DNA of 64,000 nucleotides from Bradyrhizobium sp. 195. GTDB lineage: Bacteria > Pseudomonadota > Alphaproteobacteria > Rhizobiales > Xanthobacteraceae. Position numbers and translations under genes: made by a program. The notes below the pieces were generated by a model. The model saw nothing but the letters and a program-made list of their open reading frames with translations, ran no database searches and was not told where the DNA came from. This document shows, piece after piece, positions 9,010 to 18,230 of the stretch. The stretch lies in assembly GCF_023101665.1 (NCBI RefSeq), contig NZ_CP082161.1:3472001-3536000 (forward strand), given 5' to 3'. Each line of letters begins with the position of its first letter. Position 1 is the stretch's first letter.

Positions 9010-10068
9010 ATGCGTGTCCTGGTGACCGGTGGAGCGGGATTTATCGGGTCTGCGGTCTGTCGACAGTTGGTGTCGGAGGTCGGGGCCTCTGTCATCAATG
9101 TCGACAAATTGACCTATGCAGCCAATTTGGCCTCGCTGGCATCCATCGAGGGGACAAGCCGCTATGGATTCGAGCAGCACGACATTTGCGATCAGGAAGC
9201 GATCACTCGTTTGTTTTACAAGTGGGAGCCCAGTGCAGTCATCCACTTGGCAGCTGAGAGCCATGTCGATCGGTCGATTACCGGATCGGCAACATTCGTC
9301 AATACCAACATCGTCGGCACCTATACTCTGCTGGAAGCAGCTAGACGATATTACGACGGGCTTCCAAGCCAGAGGCAGAGACAGTTCAGGTTCGTTCACG
9401 TGTCGACTGACGAGGTCTACGGTTCGTTGGGGCCGGTGGACTGCTTCCGGGAAGATACCCCTTATCGGCCGAGCTCGCCCTATTCGGCGAGCAAGGCTGC
9501 CTCGGACCACCTCGCGCTCGCCTGGTATAAGACCTATGGCCTGCCAGTGATCGTATCGAACTGTTCGAACAATTACGGACCATTCCAATTCCCGGAAAAG
9601 CTCATTCCGCTGACGATTCTCAACGCGATGGAGCACAAGTCATTGCCTGTCTATGGCGACGGCAGCAATGTGCGCGATTGGCTTCATGTCGACGATCACG
9701 CAGCAGGCCTGATCAGGCTGCTATTCGAGGGCAGAGCTGGAGAGAAGTACAATTTCGGCGGCGACAGCGAACGCTCAAACCTGGAGGTCGTCACCCAGAT
9801 TTGTGACGTGCTTGATCGATTACGTCCAGGGCCGGCAACAAGGCGATCATTGATCTCGTTTGTGCCGGACCGTCCGGGACACGACGCACGTTACGCAATT
9901 GATGCGTCTAAAGCTCGAAGCGAGCTGGGATGGCAGCCGAGCCGAAGCTTCGAACAAGGTCTCGCCGACACGGTGGAATGGTATCTGGGCAGCGGCACCT
10001 GGTGGGCGCGGGCTCGCAATATGGTCTACGATGGCGCGCGCCTTGGCCTCCCAGCCACTCGACACTGA
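9010..10068 (+). CDS. rfbB: dTDP-glucose 4,6-dehydratase
   Basis: 352 residues of the extended SDR family; converts dTDP-glucose to dTDP-4-keto-6-deoxy-glucose using bound NAD. The Rossmann motif GGAGFIGS is at the N-terminus, [12 protein letters not shown] follows, then VSTDEVYG with the catalytic Asp/Glu pair. [10 protein letters not shown] supplies Tyr and Lys, and [17 protein letters not shown] is typical of RmlB. The open frame reaches back to 8971 inside rfbC; ATG 9010 is chosen because it starts directly before the dinucleotide-binding strand. Confidence 0.96.
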   Translation: MRVLVTGGAGFIGSAVCRQLVSEVGASVINVDKLTYAANLASLASIEGTSRYGFEQHDICDQEAITRLFYKWEPSAVIHLAAESHVDRSITGSATFVNTNIVGTYTLLEAARRYYDGLPSQRQRQFRFVHVSTDEVYGSLGPVDCFREDTPYRPSSPYSASKAASDHLALAWYKTYGLPVIVSNCSNNYGPFQFPEKLIPLTILNAMEHKSLPVYGDGSNVRDWLHVDDHAAGLIRLLFEGRAGEKYNFGGDSERSNLEVVTQICDVLDRLRPGPATRRSLISFVPDRPGHDARYAIDASKARSELGWQPSRSFEQGLADTVEWYLGSGTWWARARNMVYDGARLGLPATRH

Positions 10069-10075
10069 GGTTGCC

Positions 10076-11065
10076 ATGATCGAACGACCGATTCTGATTG
10101 CTGGTCGAAATGGCCAATTGGGCAGTTGCCTTCGTGATCTCGCTGCTCTTCGCGGCCTGTCTGCGATAGCCCTCGGACGTGAGGAGCTCGATCTAGAAGT
10201 CCGGGACGGGATCGACAGGACGGTCGCCTCGATCGCCCCTAGTTTGATCATCAATGCCGCTGCTTATACGGCTGTGGATGGGGCAGAGGCTGAAGTCGGA
10301 AAAGCCTTCAGTATCAACCGCGATGGTGCGGCTGCGTTAGCGGATGTCGCATGGCAGAGAAACATTCCATTTGTGCATTTGTCGACGGATTATGTCTTTG
10401 ATGGTGCCAAGCGCGAGCCTTACGACGAAGCCGACGTGCCGGCGCCGCTGAACACATATGGTGCATCAAAGTTGGCCGGCGAGGCGGCCGTTTTGGCGGC
10501 GCATCCGCTCGCGACCGTCGTCAGGTCGTCTTGGATCTACAGCGCAACAGGCAGCAACTTCGTTCGGACGATGTTGCGACTGGCCGAGACGCGTCCAATC
10601 GTAAGGGTCGTCGGCGACCAACACGGAAGCCCGACGTCAGCGGCGGAACTGGCCGCAGCGCTCCTGAAGATCGCAGAGCGGTCGGTCACCGATGATCGCC
10701 GCACCGCGGCAGGCATCTTTCATGTGTCCGGCGAGGGAACAACGAGCTGGCACGGCTTTGCCGAGGCAATCTTCGATGGTTTAGCCCGTCGTGGAGTGCG
10801 GCCGCCGGCGCTGGAAGCGATCACGACCGAGCAGTATCCCTGCGCTGCGCGCAGGCCCCTAAACTCCCGCCTGGACTCATCCAAAGCGGAGCGCGTGTTT
10901 GGAATTCGACTGCCGGCCTGGCGCCACTCTCTCGAAACCTGTCTCGACCAACTTGTCGGAAAAGGAGACACCGATGCTGAAGGGAATTGTCCTGGCTGGC
11001 GGCAGCGGAACGCGGCTCTACCCGATCACACGTGTGGTGAGCAAGCAACTGCTGCCCGTCTATGA
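10076..11065 (+). CDS. rfbD: dTDP-4-dehydrorhamnose reductase with run-on C-terminus
   Basis: Reduces dTDP-4-keto-L-rhamnose to dTDP-L-rhamnose. The N-terminus is [17 protein letters not shown] (NAD(P)-binding GxxGQLG); [11 protein letters not shown] and YGASKLAGE carry the catalytic Tyr/Lys. The frame also extends upstream over rfbB; ATG 10076 matches the family start. A typical RmlD would end near SLETCLDQL (about 10955). Here the frame stays open for about 36 more residues, 92 bases into rfbA in another frame. The extra tail resembles no RmlD part and probably reflects loss of the normal stop. Function should be kept. Confidence 0.92.
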   Translation: MIERPILIAGRNGQLGSCLRDLAALRGLSAIALGREELDLEVRDGIDRTVASIAPSLIINAAAYTAVDGAEAEVGKAFSINRDGAAALADVAWQRNIPFVHLSTDYVFDGAKREPYDEADVPAPLNTYGASKLAGEAAVLAAHPLATVVRSSWIYSATGSNFVRTMLRLAETRPIVRVVGDQHGSPTSAAELAAALLKIAERSVTDDRRTAAGIFHVSGEGTTSWHGFAEAIFDGLARRGVRPPALEAITTEQYPCAARRPLNSRLDSSKAERVFGIRLPAWRHSLETCLDQLVGKGDTDAEGNCPGWRQRNAALPDHTCGEQATAARL

Positions 11066-11879
11066 CAAGCCGATGATCTACTACCCGCTGTCGACGCTGA
11101 TGCTGGCAGGAATCCGCGAGATCCTGGTGATTACGACGCCGGCAGATCGGGCCCAGTTTGAACGATTGCTCGGGAATGGAAGTCAGTGGGGAATTCGGCT
11201 CAGTTATGCGGAACAACCCCGTCCCGGTGGGCTTGCGGAAGCGTTTATCGTAGGTGCCGATTTCATCGGAACCGATCGGGTCGCAATGGTGCTCGGAGAC
11301 AATATCTTTTTCGGCGGCGGCTTGAGCGAGCTGCTCGCCAAGGCCGCAGCCCGCGAGGAAGGCGCAACCGTGTTCGCGTATCACGTGCGTGATCCCGAAC
11401 GATACGGCGTCGTTACATTCGACGAGGCGGGCCGTCCGCTGCAAATCGAGGAGAAGCCGAGAAAGCCGACATCGAACTGGGCCATCACCGGTCTCTATTT
11501 TTTCGACAACCGGGTCGTGCGATATGCCCGCCGTGTCAAGCCGTCGCAGCGGGGAGAGCTCGAGATAACTGATCTGCAAATGCGCTATCTCGCGGCCGGC
11601 GCTCTCCACGTCGAGCGCATGGGACGAGGCTTTGCATGGTTGGATACGGGCACGGTCGAGTCGCTTATCGATGCAGGGACCTTCGTGCAGACGCTCGAAA
11701 AGCGACAGGGCATGAAGGTGGCTTGTCTCGAGGAGGTCGCCTTTCGGCAGGGCTTTATCAATCGAGACCAGCTTCTTGCTCTGATTCAACCGCTCGAGAA
11801 GAGCGGCTATGGTATTTATCTGAAGGAAATCATACGGCTCCCGACTGCCGATGCGACAACCGGAGCTGACGCCCATTAA
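10974..11879 (+). CDS. rfbA: Glucose-1-phosphate thymidylyltransferase
   Basis: 301 residues, full length; makes dTDP-glucose from dTTP and glucose-1-phosphate, the entry step of the rhamnose branch. The signature [16 protein letters not shown] is at the start, followed by [20 protein letters not shown] and later VLGDNIFFG with the metal-binding Asp. FAWLDTGT is near the C-terminus. A strong SD, AAGGAGA, lies 6 bases before ATG 10974. The start lies within the end of rfbD, so translation is probably coupled. Confidence 0.96.
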   Translation: MLKGIVLAGGSGTRLYPITRVVSKQLLPVYDKPMIYYPLSTLMLAGIREILVITTPADRAQFERLLGNGSQWGIRLSYAEQPRPGGLAEAFIVGADFIGTDRVAMVLGDNIFFGGGLSELLAKAAAREEGATVFAYHVRDPERYGVVTFDEAGRPLQIEEKPRKPTSNWAITGLYFFDNRVVRYARRVKPSQRGELEITDLQMRYLAAGALHVERMGRGFAWLDTGTVESLIDAGTFVQTLEKRQGMKVACLEEVAFRQGFINRDQLLALIQPLEKSGYGIYLKEIIRLPTADATTGADAH

Positions 11880-11940
11880 ATTAAAATTAATTATTATCAT
11901 CGAATTGACCGGCTTATTGTTTTTAAATTAAATGTCTTTG
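11876..11940. promoter_or_regulatory. AT-rich island before the large secreted-protein operon
   Basis: ATTAAATTAAAATTAATTAT and TTTTTAAATTAAATG fill most of the short gap between rfbA and the large surface-protein gene. Likely promoter/silencer for the type I secretion operon that follows (inference). Confidence 0.45.
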
Positions 11941-11965
11941 CTATGTGAATTTCGAGAGGCTGGCC

Positions 11966-14900
11966 ATGCTGAACCAAAAGGCGAGCGTCCTTGATCGAGG
12001 AACCAAGCCCCTTTCGCTGGAAGAAGGCGCTGGCTGGCCAGATGTCATCGCACGAGGCGCATGGTTGGAGCCCATCGCCGGCGCTTGGGCATTGAATCAG
12101 TTTTGGATCTCGCCGAATGCAGATCAGTCGGTCGGCGGGGAGGATCTCCTGTCCAAGGCAATGCCGGCTATCAACGCTGGTCAGGCGGCAACTGCATTGC
12201 TGTCGCGTGGCGGCTTGGGCAGGACGCGGGGCTCCGGTATGCCGTCGTTCCAGTCGAGATTGGCCGCTCTGCTCTCGAGTTCGGCAAGCCTGGTGGTTGG
12301 TCCCAACGCAGCGGGCCCGGCGCTCTCGTCCATGCCCGACCGGGAGGTGGCGCAGGCATCATCGATATTGAACTCAGGTACCACTCTTTGGACGAATTCA
12401 AGCGACCACTACGGTCCATCCGCATTGCAGGGGCTTGGGATCCCACTGTGCGTGGAGCCATCTAGCGGGACAGAGCTACAGCCCGATGCGATTGCGGGAA
12501 TGCCAGGCCAGTCTACCTCGGGATTGCTGGATCGGTCGTCCACGCCTGCGACGTTGAATAGTCAGGTCTCGCTTCTGCCGTCCCCCGCCGAGGCTGCACT
12601 GCCTTTCGCGACACCTGGCGGATCTGTCGCCAATTCGCTTCCAACAGGTTCGCTGTCCGTCATGACGAACAGCGCGGACTACGCGCCAGGCAGTACGGCA
12701 ACGTTTACCGTAGCCGACATCGGGTCGGGGGCGTCGGTCACATTCAATATTGCCGACCTATCGAGCGCGCCCGGCGCTAACGGCATTGCCGATGTCTATT
12801 CGCCCTTCACGATCAAGGATGGCGGCATCGGCGACATGGATGGGCTGGCCAATGGGACAGTCGCCGCGCAATGGCAGGTGCCCGCTGATGGCCGAGCGAC
12901 CGGAGCCACATTGCAACTCACCGCGACCTCTGGCGCCCAATCGGGAACGACGACCTTTAGCGACGCGGGTAACAAAATTGTCACGGAGAATCAACTACCG
13001 GGCACGCCGAAGAGCACATGGGCGATCCACGGCTCGATCGCGAACGCGGGCGACTCGCAGATTGAAGGCTTCGCGACACAGATCAGCACCAATGCCGGAC
13101 AGACCGTCTCTTTCAAGGTGGACACAGCCTCGAGCGGTTACACGGTCGGTATCTACCGTCTTGGTTACTACGGTGGCAATGGTGCGCGTCTCATCACCAG
13201 CATGCATCATACAGGCGCTGCCAACCAACCGGCTCCGCTCTTTAATGATCCGACCAACACCGTTGATGCCGGAAATTGGTCCATCACAGATTCATGGACG
13301 ATTCCTGCCACCGCCGTTTCTGGCGTCTATTTTGCGAAGCTGACGACCGACACTGGCAACTTCCAGAACATGATTCCGTTCATCGTTCGCAATGACGGCA
13401 CCTTTTCGGACGTCTTGTACCAAACCAGCGACACGACATGGGAGGCGTACAATCCTTGGGGCGGATATAATCTGTATCAAGGTCCCAGCGGAACCAATAG
13501 CGATCGTGCGTATGCCGTTAGCTACAACCGTCCGATCGCTATGAATGTTAACTCCAACCAGGCTCAGCCGACGGATTTCGTTTTTGGCGAGGAATATGCG
13601 GCGATCTATTGGTTGGAGCGGAACGGCTACGACGTCAGTTACATTTCAGGCATCGATGCCTCGACCAGTCCAGGATTGCTGCTGAACGCCAGCGCCTACA
13701 TGGACGCTGGCCACGACGAATATTGGTCGCAATCGCAATTCGCGAATGTCACTGCCGCCCGCGACGCGGGAGTCGACCTCGCCTTCTTGAGCGGCAACGA
13801 AATCTATTGGGATATCGAGCTTGCTGCGAGCTTCGACACGAGCCATACGGCCAATCGAACGATCGTCGAGTACAAGGACATTTGGAGCGGCGCGCAACTC
13901 GACCCGAATGGCACCGCTAACGGAGGAGCGGGCCTGTTTCGTGATCCGGTTTATGGACCTGGTACTCCGGAAAACTCTCTCTCCGGTACGATCTTCACCG
14001 TCGACGACCTCGGTACGCTCGACAACATCAGCGTTCCGGCGAGCATGTCGCAGCTGCGCTTTTGGCGGAACACCAGCATTGCCAGTGGCAACGGAGGAAC
14101 GCTGACGCGCCTGCTTGGCTACGAGTGGGACAGCGATCTGGATAACGGCTTCCGGCCAGCCGGGTTGATCGACATGTCGTCGACGACAAGAAATGTCAAC
14201 ACCTTGCTGCTGGACAATGGATTGACCACCGGCCCCGGGACGGCCACGCACAACCTCACGCTCTACCGTGATCCAGAGAGCGGTGCTCTGGTTTTCGGTG
14301 CCGGCACGGTCATGTATCCGTGGGGATTGTCGGACCAATATGTTCCGTACAAGGGCCTTACCGCCCCAGTCAGCTCGGCCGTGCAGCAATCGATGGTGAA
14401 TCTCCTCGCCGACATGGGGGTTATGCCGCAAACGTTGCAGGCGGGCCTTGTGAGCGCCCAAGCGTCCACCGACCATACCGCGCCAACAGCTGTCATCAAC
14501 TCCCCGACAGGTGGGACCAACATCAGCCAGGGCCAGACGGTCACGATCACCGGCACAGCGTCGGACGCCGGCGGACGTGTGGCCGGTATCGAAGTTTCCA
14601 CTGATGGCGGTACGACGTGGCACCCGGCGAGCGGCACGACGAACTGGAGCTATACGTGGGTTGCTTCGAGCTCCGGTACGCGAGTCATCGAGGCGCGCGC
14701 GACGGATGACAGTGTCAATATGCAGACGACTCCCGCCATGGTCAGCGTCAACGTCACAGGCGGGAGCGGCACAGGAAGCCTCTTCAGTGCTTCCAACGTA
14801 CCGGCCCAGACCAGCTTGAACGATGGCAGCCCGCTTGAAGTCGGCGTGAAGTTTACCTCCGCCACGGCCGGTCAAATCACCGCGTTGAAATTTTATCGCA

Positions 14901-17884
14901 GTCCGAGCGACCGTGGATCCGACCTCGTTAATCTTTGGACCTCGACCGGTACCAAGCTTGCCAGCGCGAGCTTCACCAACACGGCAGCAAGCGGCTGGCA
15001 AACGGTCAATCTGGCCACCCCCATCTCAATCAGCGCCAATACAACCTACATCGCCTCCTATCATACCAACGGGGCCTATGTCGCCACGAGCAATTTCTTC
15101 GCCAATTCCTTCACGAGCGGTAGTTTGACGGCGCCTTCGTCCGCCACATCTGGCGGCAACGGCGTATATTCCTACGGTGGTACCAGCACGGCCGGTATCT
15201 TCCCGACCAGTACGTTTGCTTCTTCGAACTACTGGGCTGACGTGGTGTTTGTCCCCAGCAGTGGCACCAACAGGCCGCCGACGGCCGTCGCCGATACCGC
15301 CAACGCCACGGAGAAGGGTGGGACTAACAATGGCACGGGTGGCTCTCCCGGCACGGGGAATGTGCTGACGAATGATACCGATCCGGATTCCGGCGACACC
15401 AAGACCGTGACCGCCGTCAGCTTTGGCTCGGCGTCTGGCACGCTCGGGTCGTCACTCAACGGCGCGCACGGCAGCTTGGTCCTCAACGCCTCGGGCGCGT
15501 TCACCTACACGGTCAATGAAACCGATCCGGCCGTGCAGGCATTGCGGCTCTCGACCAATACGGTGGCTGATGCCTTCAGTTACACGATGCGCGATTCTGC
15601 CGGTGCGACATCATCGTCTACGGTCACGATCACGATTCGTGGCGCCAACGACGCACCGGTGCTGGCGATCCAGACCGCCAACCAGACCGCGACGGTCGGC
15701 ACGGCGTTCTCCCTGACACTGCCTGCGGGCACCTTCACCGATGTTGATTCCGGGGATTCGCTCGCCTACTCAGCGACCGGGCTGCCCTCCTGGCTGAGCT
15801 TCAATGCCTCAACCCGCACCTTCAGCGGTACACCGACATCCGCAAACGTGGGGACTGTCAGCGTCAACACCACGGCAACCGATCTCGGAAGCCTCGCTGC
15901 GAGCGAGACGTTCAATATCGCCGTGACGACGACTGCCAACGGGCCGCCGACGGCCGTCGCCGATACCGCCGACGCCACGGAGAAGGGTGGGACTAACAAT
16001 GGCACGGGTGGCTCTCCCGGCACGGGGAATGTGCTGACGAATGATACCGATCCGGATTCCGGCGACACCAAGACCGTGACCGCCGTCAGCTTTGGCTCGG
16101 CGTCTGGCACGCTCGGGTCGTCACTCAACGGCGCGCACGGCAGCTTGGTCCTCAACGCCTCGGGCGCGTTCACCTACACGGTCAATGAAACCGATCCGGC
16201 CGTGCAGGCATTGCGGCTCTCGACCAATACGGTGGCTGATGCCTTCAATTACACGATGCGCGATTCTGCCGGTGCGACATCATCGTCTACGGTCACGATC
16301 ACGATTCGTGGCGCCAACGACGCACCGGTGCTGGCGATCCAGACCGCCAACCAGACCGCGACGGTCGGCACGGCGTTCTCCCTGACACTGCCTGCGGGCA
16401 CCTTCACCGATGTTGATTCCGGGGATTCGCTCGCCTACTCAGCGACCGGGCTGCCTTCCTGGCTGAGCTTCAATACCTCAACCCGCACCTTCAGCGGTAC
16501 ACCGACATCCGCAAACGTGGGGACTGTCAGCGTCAACACCACGGCAACCGATCTCGGAAGCCTCTCCGCAAGTGAAACATTCAATATTGCGGTGAGCACA
16601 ACTTCCTCTACGGTCAGTCTATTCTCGACCTCCGATACGCCCTCGGTGCTATCGGACTCCGACACGTCACCAGTCAATTTGGGGGTACGATTTACGTCCT
16701 CCGCGGCCGGCACGATTTCAGGCATCAGGTACTACAAGAGCGCGAACGACACCGGCACCCATACCGGATCACTTTGGAGCAGCACAGGCACCCTTCTGGC
16801 GACGGCCACCTTCACAAACGAGACCACTAGCGGTTGGCAAACCGTCACTTTCAGTAGTCCGGTCTCGATCACGGCCGGCACCACCTATATTGCGAGCTAC
16901 CATAGCAACGGCCGCTATGCCGACACACCCAGCTACTTCACCACGGCTCACGCGAATGGGCCGCTTACGGCCTCCGCGAACAACAATGGTGTCTACACCT
17001 ATGGAACGGGGAATCTGTTTCCGACGAGCTCGTTCAATGCCACCAATTACTGGGTGGATGTCGTTTTTAGCAATTCCGGCGGCGGAACCAACCAGCCGCC
17101 GATTGCCAACAACGACAGCGGCTTCAACGCGACCAAAGACGTGGCCCTCAGCATTCCCGGAACATCACTTCTAGCAAACGATACCGATCCAAACGGGGAC
17201 GCTCTGACGATTACAAGCGTCAGTGGGGCCGTCAACGGCACCGCCAGCCTCAACGCTCAGAACAACACGGTGACGTTCACCCCAGCCAACGGCTATACGG
17301 GACCGGCCTCATTCGACTATGCCATCTCCGATGGCCGGGGTGGTATCGCCAGCGCAACAGCAAGCGTCACCGTCCGGGCGCCCTCGTCCAGCACCGTGAG
17401 CCTGTTCAGCTCCAATCCCACGCCGAGCATTGTCTCCGTCAACGATCCAAGTTCGGTGGAACTTGGCATGAAATTCCAGGCCTCCACCACAGGCGACATT
17501 GTCGGGTTGCGCTTCTACAAAGGCGCTAACAATACGGGCACACACGTCGCCGATCTATGGAGCAGCACTGGCACGTTGCTAGCTACTGCCACTTTTACCA
17601 ACGAGACAGCAAGCGGCTGGCAGCAGGTCAATTTCAGTACGCCGGTGACGATAGCGGCGGGGACAACCTATATCGCGTCCTATCACACCGCGGGAAACTA
17701 CTCGGCCGATCCCAACCTGTTTGCCAGTTCGGTGACCAACGGACCGCTGACAGCCCCGTCATCCGCCTCCAGCGGGGGAAACGGCGTCTATGCGTACGGA
17801 TCCGGAAGCCTTTTCCCCACCAACACCTTCAACGCGACCAGCTACGCGGTTGACGTCCTCTTCAGGCCCCAGCTCGCAGCATAG
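11966..17884 (+). CDS. Giant modular extracellular protein: DMFase-like region, three DUF4082 units, VCBS/Ig-type repeats
   Basis: 1,972 residues from ATG 11966 (GAGAGG about 6 bases upstream; a GTG at 11945 is an alternative). No N-terminal signal peptide. Rough order: 1-215 unassigned; 220-335 Ig-like; 335-825 a region resembling the N,N-dimethylformamidase large subunit (GYTVGIYRLGYYGGNGARL, GFDVSYISGID-type segment, MDAGHDEYWS, RFWRNTSI, MYPWGLSDQY); 845-930 Ig; 935-1090 DUF4082; two 223-residue VCBS plus putative-Ig units (1103-1549); DUF4082; cadherin-like (LLANDTDPNGDALTITSV); DUF4082 to the C-terminus. It is followed by a type I exporter, so it is probably the exported substrate and a matrix or adhesin protein. 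Whether the DMFase-like part is catalytic is unknown. Confidence 0.85.
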   Translation: MLNQKASVLDRGTKPLSLEEGAGWPDVIARGAWLEPIAGAWALNQFWISPNADQSVGGEDLLSKAMPAINAGQAATALLSRGGLGRTRGSGMPSFQSRLAALLSSSASLVVGPNAAGPALSSMPDREVAQASSILNSGTTLWTNSSDHYGPSALQGLGIPLCVEPSSGTELQPDAIAGMPGQSTSGLLDRSSTPATLNSQVSLLPSPAEAALPFATPGGSVANSLPTGSLSVMTNSADYAPGSTATFTVADIGSGASVTFNIADLSSAPGANGIADVYSPFTIKDGGIGDMDGLANGTVAAQWQVPADGRATGATLQLTATSGAQSGTTTFSDAGNKIVTENQLPGTPKSTWAIHGSIANAGDSQIEGFATQISTNAGQTVSFKVDTASSGYTVGIYRLGYYGGNGARLITSMHHTGAANQPAPLFNDPTNTVDAGNWSITDSWTIPATAVSGVYFAKLTTDTGNFQNMIPFIVRNDGTFSDVLYQTSDTTWEAYNPWGGYNLYQGPSGTNSDRAYAVSYNRPIAMNVNSNQAQPTDFVFGEEYAAIYWLERNGYDVSYISGIDASTSPGLLLNASAYMDAGHDEYWSQSQFANVTAARDAGVDLAFLSGNEIYWDIELAASFDTSHTANRTIVEYKDIWSGAQLDPNGTANGGAGLFRDPVYGPGTPENSLSGTIFTVDDLGTLDNISVPASMSQLRFWRNTSIASGNGGTLTRLLGYEWDSDLDNGFRPAGLIDMSSTTRNVNTLLLDNGLTTGPGTATHNLTLYRDPESGALVFGAGTVMYPWGLSDQYVPYKGLTAPVSSAVQQSMVNLLADMGVMPQTLQAGLVSAQASTDHTAPTAVINSPTGGTNISQGQTVTITGTASDAGGRVAGIEVSTDGGTTWHPASGTTNWSYTWVASSSGTRVIEARATDDSVNMQTTPAMVSVNVTGGSGTGSLFSASNVPAQTSLNDGSPLEVGVKFTSATAGQITALKFYRSPSDRGSDLVNLWTSTGTKLASASFTNTAASGWQTVNLATPISISANTTYIASYHTNGAYVATSNFFANSFTSGSLTAPSSATSGGNGVYSYGGTSTAGIFPTSTFASSNYWADVVFVPSSGTNRPPTAVADTANATEKGGTNNGTGGSPGTGNVLTNDTDPDSGDTKTVTAVSFGSASGTLGSSLNGAHGSLVLNASGAFTYTVNETDPAVQALRLSTNTVADAFSYTMRDSAGATSSSTVTITIRGANDAPVLAIQTANQTATVGTAFSLTLPAGTFTDVDSGDSLAYSATGLPSWLSFNASTRTFSGTPTSANVGTVSVNTTATDLGSLAASETFNIAVTTTANGPPTAVADTADATEKGGTNNGTGGSPGTGNVLTNDTDPDSGDTKTVTAVSFGSASGTLGSSLNGAHGSLVLNASGAFTYTVNETDPAVQALRLSTNTVADAFNYTMRDSAGATSSSTVTITIRGANDAPVLAIQTANQTATVGTAFSLTLPAGTFTDVDSGDSLAYSATGLPSWLSFNTSTRTFSGTPTSANVGTVSVNTTATDLGSLSASETFNIAVSTTSSTVSLFSTSDTPSVLSDSDTSPVNLGVRFTSSAAGTISGIRYYKSANDTGTHTGSLWSSTGTLLATATFTNETTSGWQTVTFSSPVSITAGTTYIASYHSNGRYADTPSYFTTAHANGPLTASANNNGVYTYGTGNLFPTSSFNATNYWVDVVFSNSGGGTNQPPIANNDSGFNATKDVALSIPGTSLLANDTDPNGDALTITSVSGAVNGTASLNAQNNTVTFTPANGYTGPASFDYAISDGRGGIASATASVTVRAPSSSTVSLFSSNPTPSIVSVNDPSSVELGMKFQASTTGDIVGLRFYKGANNTGTHVADLWSSTGTLLATATFTNETASGWQQVNFSTPVTIAAGTTYIASYHTAGNYSADPNLFASSVTNGPLTAPSSASSGGNGVYAYGSGSLFPTNTFNATSYAVDVLFRPQLAA
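15274..16611 (+). repeat. Tandem duplication, two 669-bp units in the giant surface-protein gene
   Basis: Unit 1 is 15274-15942, unit 2 is 15943-16611. Each encodes 223 residues (VCBS-like domain plus putative-Ig domain PVLAIQTANQTATVGTAFSL). By eye the first ~620 bp are nearly identical, with only scattered changes; the last ~45 bp diverge. The phase is preserved, so the protein stays open. This points to recent unequal exchange or slippage. Confidence 0.9.
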
Positions 17885-17894
17885 GAGAACCGGA

Positions 17895-18230
17895 ATGCAT
17901 ACCGAAATCTATACCGATGGGGTGGATGAGGTCACAATTGGCGGGTCGATCGTGCGGGTGGACTTGATCAGTCTCTCGCCCACGGAACGTGACGCCAACA
18001 ATGCGCCCAAGAAGGTGTTTCGCCAAAGACTGATCTTTTCGGCGGAGTCCTTCGCGAACTCTGTCGAGGTGATGCAAAACGCGCTTCAGGGTCTCGTGGA
18101 CGCCGGCGTGGTCCAGCGCAGTCGGCCAAAACCGCCGACTGCAGCGCCGCAAGCGACTGCGCGAGTTGAGCCTGCGTCATCGATCTCGGACAGCTCACGA
18201 TCCCCAAATGTCTCAGCCAACTTCCGTTGA
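17895..18230 (+). CDS. Small protein of unknown function between secretion substrate and exporter
   Basis: 111 residues from ATG 17895 (AGGAGAA just upstream, 10 bases after the substrate stop codon). Not recognised. Residues 1-75 look like a compact folded domain (TDGVDEVTIGGSIVRVDLIS, KKVFRQRLIFSAESFANSVE); the remaining third is Pro/Ala/Ser-rich and probably disordered. Its end overlaps the ABC exporter start by 23 bases, which implies translational coupling. Position between a huge substrate and its transporter suggests a chaperone or adaptor for secretion (inference). It contains no signal peptide or membrane segment. Confidence 0.7.
   Translation: MHTEIYTDGVDEVTIGGSIVRVDLISLSPTERDANNAPKKVFRQRLIFSAESFANSVEVMQNALQGLVDAGVVQRSRPKPPTAAPQATARVEPASSISDSSRSPNVSANFR

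Noticed and set aside
13646..15001. 451-codon minus-strand frame inside the giant surface-protein gene
   Set aside because: Antisense shadow of the repetitive Thr/Gly/Ser-rich coding sequence; composition is unnatural.
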